Below the pieces are notes generated by a model. The model had not been told where the DNA came from and did not search any database. It was given only the letters and a program-made list of their open reading frames with translations. 64,000 nt of DNA from Glycine soja. Lineage: Eukaryota > Streptophyta > Magnoliopsida > Fabales > Fabaceae. Each line of letters starts with the position of its first letter. The stretch's first letter is position 1. The stretch spans positions 27,476,566-27,540,565 of the forward strand of contig NC_041006.1 in NCBI RefSeq assembly GCF_004193775.1, written 5' to 3'. Both the position numbers and the translations under genes were made by a program. Below, piece by piece: positions 46,255-55,565 of the stretch.

Positions 46255-47090
46255 ATTGAAAGTTACAATGATAGAGTATTATGGGATGTGGTTCCAATGG
46301 AGGCAACTTATATATTGTTGGGAAAACCATGGCAGTGTGACACCAAAGCATGCATGATGGCTTCACCAACAAGATTTTTTTTCCAGCACCATGACCAGAA
46401 GATTATTCTTAAACCTCTATCCCCTAGAGAAGTGTGTGATGACCAAATCAGAATGAGAAAAAAAAGAGAACAAGAGAAAGAAAAGAGTGAGTCACCAAAG
46501 AGGAATAGGAAAAAGGAGAGTGATACACATGAGGGAAAGAGTGATACACATGAGAGAAAATTTAATTGCTTAGCAAAGGCGAGTGAAGTGAGGAAAGTGT
46601 TACTTGCTCGTGAGTCGCTCCATCTTTTGTATTGCAAAGACAATAAAGTTTTTGCTGATAATTCTAATGAGTTAACTATTTCTGCTTCTCCTAGTGTTGA
46701 ACTCTTATTGTAGGAATTTAAAGATGTCATTCCCAAGGAGATTCCTCATGGACTGCCACCTTCAAGAGGCATAGAACATCAAATTGACCTCCTTCCAGAA
46801 GCTTCATTGCCTAATAGGTCAGCTTACAAAAGCAATCTCCAAGAGACTCAGCATAAGGATGCACAGGCTAAAGTTGAGTATGTGAAAAGATTGCATGACC
46901 AAGTGAAGGCACAAATTGCAAAGAAGAATGAAAGCTATGCCAAGAAAGCTAACAAGAACAGGAAGGAAATGATACTTGAACCAGGTGATTGGGTTTGGGT
47001 ACACATGAGGAGGGAGAGGTTCCCTAAACAAAGGAAGTCCAAACTTCAACCTAGAGAAGACAGACCTTTCCAAGTCCAATCATGTTTTCT
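46255..47090 (+). pseudogene. Gypsy B protease end fused to integrase C-terminal remnant
   Basis: The protease end reads VLWDVVPMEATYILLGKPWQCD, then a Lys/Glu-rich linker. After a stop at 46711-46713 the pre-RT motif HGLPPSRGIEHQIDLLPEA follows. At about 46835 it jumps straight to DAQAKVEYVKRLHDQV and EPGDWVWVHMRRERFP, which belong near the end of integrase. About 2.5 kb of pol is therefore missing. The remnant ends near 47085. Confidence 0.85.
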
Positions 47091-47436
47091 TATTAATTAG
47101 TGAATTTTTTAACACTAATAGGGCTTACAAATTAAGCTCTGTGTAGTTCTCATGTGTGTTATAAGCTTATAGCCTTTAGGAATCTGAGACACAACTTTGA
47201 AATGATATATAACTCTCATGTAAAGGATCCTCATTCGATGATATATAACTAAAAATGACTCTTCACTCTCACTTGATAGGTAGATAGTATATTTTGATTG
47301 GAATGTGCGCATGGACATGAAGGTTCCCATTTGATGTAATTTTTAAATTTATAATATACATTCTAATATGGCTACTAATATACGTTTAGTGGAGAATAAA
47401 TAACTATTTCTTCCAATTTCCCTCCTTTTTCTTAGA
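47091..47436. other. Non-coding
   Basis: AT-rich boundary sequence between gypsy B and the gene fragment to the right. It contains 'aacactaatagggc' at 47110, a weak CACTA-like start that I do not call. Confidence 0.4.
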
Positions 47437-47781
47437 CAAAAGACTTGATTACTGAAATTGAGTTGCTTGAAGAAGAGGTTATAAATCATGAGCAGCAAGT
47501 ACTTTCTCTGTACAGGAGTGTTTTTGAACAGTGTGTTAGTCGGTCAACTTCTCAACAAAGTTCTGTTATTGCTTCACCTGCTCATACAAGGCAAGGATCC
47601 AGGAAGCATCCGAGTATAATTTCAAGTGCATTCTGTTCATAAAAAAAATCCCTCTATGAACCCTGCAAGGTCTAGTTTCTAATAATGACTTGAGGAATAA
47701 AATCTTTGGGTATAATCATGCTCCTTTATCACGTGGTAAAGGCAACAATTATTTTAAAAAGACTTGTTTTGATTCCACCAA
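47437..47781 (+). pseudogene. Fragment of a MIP1-type leucine-zipper/DUF547 gene
   Basis: The reading LITEIELLEEEV, then HEQQVLSLYRSVFEQCVSR and SRKHPSIISSAFCS, matches the N-terminal coiled coil of plant ternary-complex-factor MIP1 leucine-zipper proteins, which usually carry DUF547. A stop follows at 47640-47642 where the family continues. Further on, KIFGYNHAPLSRGKG and CFDSTK are readable up to a GT donor at about 47783. The DUF547 domain itself was not found. This is a pseudogene or a fragment carried by a transposon. Confidence 0.75.
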
Positions 47782-48067
47782 GGTAAGATCTACATTGATA
47801 ATATTGATCTTCTATTATATGTGCATTGATTGTTTCCTTTGCTTTTGCTGTTAATGGATAGCATTTGGCTCAAAGTTAATTGGTTTTATTTATGTCTCTA
47901 GCTACAAAAAATGTGGCATACTTTGAATTTCTCCAAACAATATGCTTTTTTGAATATTATATTGGTGATTATTGGACTATCTTCTGTTAGTTCCACAATT
48001 TGACCTCAATCCTGATACTAGTTTTGGAAAACATTGGCTAATTTTTTCTCTGTCAGTACTTATGTAA

Positions 48068-48215
48068 AATTTGTCTCTGATTTGCCATGAAGAGGACTTT
48101 AGAGGAAAAGAAATTAGCTTGTGAGGAGGCAAGGAATGCTGAAAGATTAGAAATGCAAGCTTTTCATGAGAAGATTGCCCTTGTTGAAGTTTTTTCTAGG
48201 GTATTTTGTTGAAGA
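48068..48215 (+). other. Short coiled-coil-like coding remnant
   Basis: A readable stretch MKRTLEEKKLACEEARNAER, then LEMQAFHEKIALVE, is rich in Glu, Lys and Ala and looks like a coiled coil. It could belong to the MIP1-like fragment or to the CACTA element that ends at 49135. I cannot decide which. Confidence 0.4.
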
Positions 48216-48934
48216 GTGGGTCTTTTTCCAAGGTAAACAGCTGAAACTCATGGCTAAATTCATAATGTTTTGTCCTTGAATGTATATCATTTTCTTTTAT
48301 CTTTTCTTAGGTGTACAAGAAAATGTCAAAACACACTACAAGCTGATGCAGGATATACAAGAACAAATATTAACATACTATTGTTAGTTGAAGTTTGCTC
48401 TGGCATTTATCATTATGATTGAAAATTTTATTATCAAATCACCCTGTAAACTGTGGTAAGAAGCTTTTTCATTTTTGTTTTTTTTTTTAAAATTTGTTTC
48501 CTAGCCTTGGGCAGTACAAATTTGTTTTTGAATTCAAAGAGAATGTTTCCGAGCCTTGGCCAGTACAAATTTGAGAATCTAGGTATGTTGTTCTTTCTCT
48601 GCAGCCAATGTACCATATGATATTTATCTGCATTATATAATCCTGATGTAAATTTGTGTCGGAATAAAGTGCCTATGGACCTGACCAAGTGCTTTACCAT
48701 TTATATTATTAATAGATTTTAATTTAAAACCAATAATATTACTATAATTTTTGTTAGAAGTTGATATATTTTACAAAATTCATTTGCTGCCCAATTTGTG
48801 CTAATTTAACATGAAATTTTTATTTAAAAATAATATGAAATTTTTATTTAAAAAATAAAGAAAATATTTTTTAATAATATTTATATAATTTTTTAACAAT
48901 AATAATTTCATTATTTTAATTTTTTTAAAAGACA

Positions 48935-49135
48935 TTCTAAGACAAAAATAATCTTAGAATGGTAGTCTTCTAAAACGATTCTTAGCTTAGAATGGTACCT
49001 TTTTCTAAGACGGTTTTTTTTAACCGTTGTTGAAAGTCTTGACTTTTGACGACGTTGGCTTCAAAGACAGTTCAAAACTGAACCCTCTTTGAATGTCCTT
49101 TACAACCATCTTTGTGTGTGGTTTTTGCAATAGTG
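48935..49135 (-). mobile_element. Terminus of a CACTA (En/Spm) transposon
   Basis: On the - strand the sequence starts CACTATTGCAAAAACCAC at 49135. Inward lie clustered subterminal repeats of the type TTCTAAGAC and CTTAGAATGG in both orientations (48935-49010), plus 'ttctaagacggttt' followed by 'aaccgt'. CACTA ends with subterminal repeats are diagnostic of En/Spm elements. The other end was not found, so this may be a truncated element. Confidence 0.7.
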
Positions 49136-49279
49136 TTAATGAGGATTAGACAATGTACAAGAAGATGTACCATTTAATTTTATTTATTTTATAAAGTATT
49201 AATATTTAGTAATGCATAATAAAAATGGTTGTTGGCTTGTATGCAAATTAACAAGCCACTAAATTTGAAAAAAATGATG

Positions 49280-50605
49280 GAACTGATAAACCAAGAGGGG
49301 GTGAATTGGTTTCTAACTCAAATTCAACTTAAAAAATCAAAGTTAAAAAAAACTTATTTTCCAAGGATCTTATCACAAACTTTTGATAAACCAATATTTA
49401 ATCAATCACCCTTAACACAAAAACTTTGTTTAAGTTCTTTCTCAAAAATATATTTTCTTTTAACCTTCAGTAAATTAATCAAGACTAGATTGAGAAAGCA
49501 AGATAAGATCAAGAGAAGAGATGTACACCAATTTTTATACCGGTTCACTCTCTATCTTTAGAGAAGCTAATCCAGTTATCTAATCCAACCCGAATTAGAT
49601 TTTCACTATGCATAAGACACCCACCCAATCTTAGGGTCCTTTGTGAATAAGAGCCTAAGAGAAACTTACCCTTAGTCCAAACTAGAAAACCTATTGTAGC
49701 ATGCCTTCAGAAATTCATGCATATGCTAACAATATGTAACACATACGAAAGAATGAATCAAGGATAGACACAACCTAATTAATTATATGCAAGAACCTTG
49801 CTCGAGTGAATGAGTGTCTTCTTGAACTCAAGAGAAATTCACAACTCACTTTTCACCATGAGATATTCAAAAACGAAGTTTAGAAGTTGTGAGTCGCACA
49901 CTTTTTCTAAGCACTTAATCTTCTTTCTTCCTTTCACTTATTTCATTTCACTTTTTTTCGAGCACACTGAAATGAGAACACAAGCTGGTTATTTATTGAA
50001 AAAATAGTTATAACCATCCGTAATCGATTAAATAGTCATTGTAATCGATAATTTCAAAGAAGTAATCGACTATATTATCATTTCAATCGATTAAAGTGTT
50101 CGTCCCAACATCTAAAAAATTTCAAGAACAAAGTAATTGATTAGATTCTTGATGTAACAGATTAAAGTGTTCTTGATAGCTTCTGGGAACACTTTTAACA
50201 GAGAAGTAATTGATTACGATTATCTGATAACCGATTAAAGAAGAGACTAATGAAAAACTAGTCATTGTCTCAATTGAACTGTGTAATCGATTACAGTTGA
50301 CTTGTAATTGATTAAACTAAAACGAGAATCTTTCTACAAGCTACAAACACTTGTGTAATCGATTACAATTAGCCTTGAAATCGATTAGAACAAACAGTTT
50401 TATGCACTAAAGAAGTTTCTAACTTTAGAAATAATCTTCTTTCCTCTACATGATGTACATATGAAAATATAAAGACTAAGATGCAACAATCAATACAAAT
50501 GTCACTTAAAGAGTTGAACATGTAAAAAGATAAAACTTCTTCATCAAGCTTCTTCATGTTGCTCCACCTATCTCTAACAAACTTGATTAAATTTTGTCAT
50601 TAGGA
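49280..50605 (-). repeat. LTR-like repeat with TAATCGATTA motifs, reverse orientation
   Basis: On the - strand it runs from about 50605 ('aatgacaaaatttaatcaag') to about 49280, ending 'ccaattcaccccctcttggtt', a typical LTR tail. It contains at least nine intact or decayed TAATCGATTA-type motifs at 50018-50393, two of them perfect (GTGTAATCGATTACA near 50283 and 50354). The flanking unique sequence and target duplication were not resolved. Confidence 0.6.
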
Positions 50606-52397
50606 GTCACATTATGAATAAGGGACTCTTGCTATGCCTTTGGACTCCTATGTGTATCTCACAAAGTTATGAATAAAAACAGATTTGGATGAAATCTGAA
50701 ATTAGCTTTGTGTTAAGTGTGAGAAAATTGTTCTCTCCTAGTTCTTATGTAGAACCTTAAATTCTTATTAAATAATTCCTATTTTCTATAGTGAATTCTT
50801 CTCAACTTATCTGTCTCTAGGGATTGTGGTGCTGTTCCTTTTCATTTCTTATCTCAATCCAATCTTTCCTTTTCTTCCATAAAATTTTCCTTTAATGTTG
50901 GATCTATTGAAATGCTGAAATTTGATCCATGAAAAGGGTTCTTATCATTTGGTATTCAGAGCAAGGTTCCAGCATCCGTTTCAGAAAATTTGAATTGCAT
51001 CAATTGTATGCTTGCGGAATCGTTTTTATTTTGTCTTGTTCGATCTTTGCGTTTGGGTGCCTTTGATTAGTCCAGATCTGCACTATTGGTGGTGTCAATT
51101 CTAGTAAACCCCCTGCGCGAGCTTCTTCTTGGTCTATTTGGGTCAATTTTGTTCAATTGATTCAGGATATGCACCAATTTTAATTTGTGTTATTTGTCAA
51201 TTTCTTTTAAATGCCATTTGGTGCTTATGACTTTGTGCCAATTTTTGAATTGAGTTTCTTGGTCTCAATTGAGTGTGCTGATTGGTACCCTTGTGTGCTT
51301 TGTTGGATTCAGCATTACTGTGCGTTTTGAGTTTGATTGGTCTTTGCGCTTTTGTTTCAAGGCCTGATCCATGAGTTCCTATTAATTTTCAATTGGTGCT
51401 TCTATGTGTCACTAGTTAATTGGTTCATGTTTTAATTTCCAATCTAGATTTGTGCCTTTGCATCTATTAGTGTGTACATGTCCAGTTTGCATTGTTTTGT
51501 TCCTATATTTGTGCACTTGATATTTGGGTAAAAAAAAAATCAGCACTTAAATATTCAGTGTTCTTGAGAGACGTTGATAAAACCCTTTTATTTGATCCAT
51601 AAAATTTAGGTTCTTAGTGAGTTTGGCTGTTTTTGCAAATATCATAAGTTGTAGAACCAAAATACAAAAAAAAAAACCCTAGTGCCCAGATTGCTTGATT
51701 AAAGAAAAAAAAAAGAAAAACTGCACCTCTTTTAAGCTCTTTCTCTTAGTACTAACTACTCACTTCTAAGCCTACTTACACATACTTGCAGTAGCTATTG
51801 GTTGTGTCTGTCTATTTGCTGAATTTTTTATTGTCTTATTTGATCCTCTATTTCGGTTGTCCGTGTTTCTTGTTGAGTCTCCTTTCTTTTCATTGTTTGC
51901 CACTTGGTTTTGCTCTATTGTAAGAATTGGAGGTTGACTTTAAAAAACTCAAAGAGAGCAAAGTGAGTGGTAAAAGACAAGAATGAAATATTACACAAAA
52001 GTCTAATTGAGAGCAATAAACACGAGTGTTACATTTTTAAGAGTGTAAACACGTGAGAAGAGTGGTGAGGTCTTTTCTACTTTCATTTTTTGTTATTTCT
52101 CTTGCTTGAAGCATGACAGGTATAGGTGCTGAAGATAATAGGTTACTCATTGATGCAATCACAACCCAAATGCAAATAATGTTGACAAAACATATAGAGG
52201 AGTTTTATTGGAGAATTGAACAATTAGAAAATCAAGAGAATTATGATGATGATAAGGAAGAAGGAGGAGGAGAAGAGATGATGATGATGGTGATGTTAAA
52301 GAGGACAAAATTGAAGGAGTGAAGCTCAACATACCCCTTTTCAAGGAAAAAGTGATCAAAAAGCTTATTTGGAGTGGGAGATGAAGATTGAGCTAAC
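50606..52397 (+). mobile_element. Ty3/gypsy element C, 5' fragment
   Basis: An LTR-like stretch ends at about 50947 (CTTATCA). It is followed by TGGTATTCAGAGC (50950-50962), an initiator-Met primer site with one inserted T. The leader near 51950-52075 matches element B. Gag begins at 52113, and homology ends abruptly at about 52397. Everything downstream is missing. Confidence 0.7.
52113..52397 (+). pseudogene. gag: Gypsy C gag N-terminus
   Basis: MTGIGAEDNRLLIDAITTQ, then IEEFYWRIEQLENQ, aligns with the start of element B gag (LLLDVMTIQMQ, ELYGRIEGLENQ). A GAT/GAA-rich expansion (52240-52300) disturbs the frame. KLNIPLFKGKSDQKAYLEWEMKIE then follows in another frame before the break. Confidence 0.8.
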
Positions 52398-53540
52398 TCT
52401 AATCTTATTATAAGATCTTACTCTTGCGATGATTGATTTTCTGTGGCTTATCAATTCTTTTGGAATTGTGGCACCTTTCCATCTTGTCCCATTGATTCTC
52501 ATCAAATATGCCACTTGATTTTGCTTTGGAGTCTCTATGCCAAGATTTCCTATAATGATAGTATAGTTTTTTGTTGTCTTTTTATTTTCAATCATGTACC
52601 ATTAAAGAAAAAACATTTTTAAAATATTGCTAATTATTTGCCACACATTTGTCCTTCTCTCACACATTGTTTTTATTTATATTATTCCTTTCTTTTATTA
52701 AATATATTTAATTGAGAAATTAATTCTTATAGTAAGTAGTTGATAGTTACAAATTTGATTTGAGTAAATATATGATTATAAATATGATCAGGGTGAAATT
52801 AATAACAATACAATAAATATAGGTTTATTGAATAATATATGATTCGTTTAATAAAAAAAATTGATCTAATAGTTCTAAATTAAAAGTTGCATATCTAAGT
52901 ATGTTATTTTTAAATTTAATTTAAAATCTAGATTATCATGTAATTTTTGTATAAATTATTATTATTATTATTACTAATTTAATTTGAAATCTAGATTTAA
53001 CCACTCATAAATATTCGAGTCTCTCTCATATAGATTCTTTCAAATCAATGGTTGTGACTAAATTAAATTTCGATCTAACGGCCCCTAAATGTTCATATCT
53101 CCTTTATATAGATTCTTTCAAATTATTGGTTGTAGTCAAATTAAAATCTTGATCTAATGTCTCCTAAGTGTTCAAATCTACTTTATGTAGATTGAATCGA
53201 ATCAACGGTTGCTATCAATTCAAAATTTCAATCAATGATTCAAAAAGTTTCAAGTCTCCTTTATACATAGTATGTAGATATAGATAGATAATCAAATCAA
53301 TTGTTGTAAAATTATAATCTTGATTTAATGGCACCCAAATGTTCAAGTATGTTATATATTTATTGCATGAAATTAATAGTTGTTGTCAAATTAGAATTTC
53401 GATTCAATGACTCACAAATTTTAAATTATCTTTACATATAGTATATAGAATATAGATTTGTTCACTTTTGTACCATTAATTATTTTTGCTTAAAATAATT
53501 ATTATGAAACTCAACAATCATTTATAATATATGACAATTG
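52398..53540. other. Non-coding with degenerate short repeats
   Basis: At 53010-53420 a loose repeat of about 70-80 bp recurs: 'aaatgttca.(a)tct.ctttatatagattctttcaaat.a..ggttgt..tcaaattaaaa..tcgatctaa'. I see about five units, strongly diverged. Confidence 0.5.
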
Positions 53541-53544
53541 GAGA

Positions 53545-53680
53545 TATAAGGTTGGCTCAGTGGTTAAAAAAACATATGAAAGGAGAATAAAGGGGGGAGA
53601 GGTCCCGGATTCGAATCTCTCAACTAACATTTATAACAAAACTAACCTACTAACATTTATCGATGAAAAAAGGTGACAAT
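53545..53680 (+). mobile_element. tRNA-derived SINE
   Basis: Carries an RNA polymerase III A box, TGGCTCAGTGG (53553-53563), and a B box, GGATTCGAATC (53607-53617), 43 bp apart, as in plant tRNA-derived SINEs. The tRNA cloverleaf is not formed, so it is not a tRNA gene. The 3' boundary is uncertain. Confidence 0.6.
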
Positions 53681-53978
53681 TTATAATTAAATGTCAACAT
53701 AGAAATCTTATACTATCAATATATTTCAATAACCCAAATTTCAACAAACCTCAACCATTGTCATTTTTGTTTTAAATTGTTCCCTGCCTCGTTTAGAAGA
53801 ACAAGTATAGTTTTCTTTTAACAAACGTCATCACAAAATCTTCAACTGTGAACCAAAGTCCAAATAGACATACCAATTCTTAGAATTATGCTATCTAACG
53901 TTAAGTAATGTATATTGTTAATTTTGCATTTTTTTTTATCAAAATCGGTTATTCAAATTTTCTTCTTTATTAAAAGTT

Positions 53979-55228
53979 GGCTTAAATATGACTCTTGATA
54001 TATACTCGACTTTTGCATTTGATTCCTGATAAATTTTTCTTTCGAATCTACTTCCTGATATTTAAAATTTTGTTTTAGATATCTGTCATCAGTTAAGTCG
54101 GATGTGTTCGTTAAATATTTGATAACGCGATTTATGACAACTCAAAAACCGCTTGTATTAATTTGTTTCAAAATCAAATTAAAAATTAATTTTTTTCCTC
54201 TCATATTCCACCCTTCTTTTTCGCCTCTCTCTCTTCCGTCATCTTTTCTTTCTTCCTCCTGGATGGAAGTTCAAAAAACCACCCCAAAACTATAACAATC
54301 TACGATTTGTGAGGTTGTTGATCTCAATCTGCAAAACCTGCTCCAGCAACCGATCAAATTTGGATGGCAACAGACAAGCGGGACCTCTCGCCGTCGAAGC
54401 TGTCATAGTATAACTCAAAGCTGCTCTTGTCGTCCTTCCCCGGTCCCTAAAGCATGATCATCAGGTTGAACATCGGCGACGATGGAGTCACTCGTTGTTA
54501 TGGTTCGAAGGAAGTCGCGTTTGAGCGAAAGATGAAGAGAGCGTTCTAAAGGCTATCTTCCTTCACGCACCTTCCTAACTCGCGCCCGCCTCACGCTCAA
54601 CCGAATCCTCACCTCCCTCACAAAGGCAAAGTGCTTCCCCGCCGCAATTTTCCTCTACGCCTAAATGGAGTCTGACGCTACCCCTGCCACGTCACTCTCA
54701 CCATCCTCATCAACTGCTTTTGCCATGTCGACAAGGTCGTTCTCTCCTTCTCCGTCTTTGGGAAGTTTCTCAAGCGTGACCTCTCCTATGATGTCACCAC
54801 GCTCATCAATGGCCTCTGCCTCAACAATGTTGTTTCCACTGTACTTAAATTTCACAACGAAATGGTCATAGATGGCTTCAAATCCAACAAAATCACTTGA
54901 TGGAGGAAATGGCTTGGAAGGGTGTTTTTGTTGATGTTTATGTGTTTATTGTTTTGATTGATGTGTTTTGTAAGAAGGGGATAGCGGCGGGGGGGAGGCA
55001 TAGGAGGTGTTTGAAAAAATGATTAAGAGAATTTTTTTTAAACAAATACTGGTGATTTTTGAGTCATCACAAATCGTGTTATCAAATATTTAATGGACAC
55101 GTCATTACTTAATTAATGACATTGATCTAAAAATAATTTAAAATATCAGGGAGTAGATGCAAAAAAAAATTATCAGATATCAAACACAAAAGTCAGATAT
55201 ATACTAGAGATAAAAAACAATTTAAGTC
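53979..55228. mobile_element. Pack-MULE carrying gene fragments
   Basis: 1,250 bp with terminal inverted repeats of roughly 190 bp: left GGCTTAAAT... and right (reverse complement) GACTTAAAT.... Later blocks are shared, such as 'cgacttttgcatttgattcctgat' versus 'tgacttttgtgtttgatatctgat', and 'aaatatttgataac.cgattt'. Flanked by 9-bp duplications with one mismatch (TTAAAAGTT at 53970-53978, TTAAAAATT at 55229-55237). The GC-richer interior (54300-54990) is foreign to its surroundings and holds a PPR gene fragment. No transposase. Confidence 0.88.
54595..54990 (+). pseudogene. PPR (Rf-like) gene fragment inside the Pack-MULE
   Basis: Readable in pieces: LNRILTSLTKAKCFPAAIFLYA, stop, MESDATPAT. 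After a shift comes LTILINCFCHVDKVV...SVFGKFLKR, then TTLINGLCLNNVVSTVLKFH and MVIDGFKSNKIT. After a stop, MEEMAWKGVFVDVYVF and LIDVFCKKG. These are successive 35-residue pentatricopeptide repeats of the restorer-of-fertility-like type (LINCFCH, LINGLC, LIDxFCKKG cores). The parent proteins bind organelle RNA. Two stops and a shift rule out a functional product. Confidence 0.85.
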
Positions 55229-55237
55229 TTAAAAATT

Positions 55238-55565
55238 GGTCTAATATTCTTAGAAATTATAATTACGTTACAAAGTTTAAAGAACCATCATATATGAGAA
55301 AATAAATAATAAACATAGTAATTTCAGTGACTAGAAAAAGGAATCAAGATCCTTGTTAAAAAAAAAAAAAGGAAAAAAAGAAGAAGAAATGAAGATATAA
55401 TCTATTCCTTGAAAATTAGCAAATCAATTGGCAGAGAGATCGTCAGTGGACCTGGCACAATTACAACACACACTATTGAATCAATCACAAAAACCTATTA
55501 GTCAATCATAAGTACACTTTTTTTCTTTTTTCTTTCTACAAAACCTATGTGTGGCATATCATGGT
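55238..55565. other. 3' flank of the LRR kinase gene
   Basis: AT-rich. It would contain the 3' untranslated region of the - strand kinase gene. No other feature. Confidence 0.5.

Larger units (their letters stand above)
40540..47090 (+). mobile_element. Ty3/gypsy element B, degraded, with two nested insertions
   Basis: LTR ending at 41055, primer site, a leader of about 1 kb, gag, and the start of protease. The inverted-end LTR element follows (43443-45077), then a short piece of protease, a solo LTR (45103-46244), the rest of the protease region, and finally a fused remnant of the integrase C-terminal region that breaks off near 47085. Most of reverse transcriptase, RNase H and integrase is deleted, and no 3' LTR was found. 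The left edge of the LTR is approximate. Confidence 0.85.

Noticed and set aside
47110..47125. CACTAATAGGGC as the left end of the CACTA element
   Set aside because: It does not match the right end (CACTATTGCAAAAAC) beyond the first bases, and the flanking trinucleotides (taa versus tta) differ.
53545..53620. tRNA gene
   Set aside because: A and B boxes are present but there is no cloverleaf and the anticodon arm is missing; better explained as a SINE.
54661..54871. Ser-rich ORFs on both strands in the Pack-MULE
   Set aside because: They are other frames of the PPR fragment, whose motifs read in a different frame.
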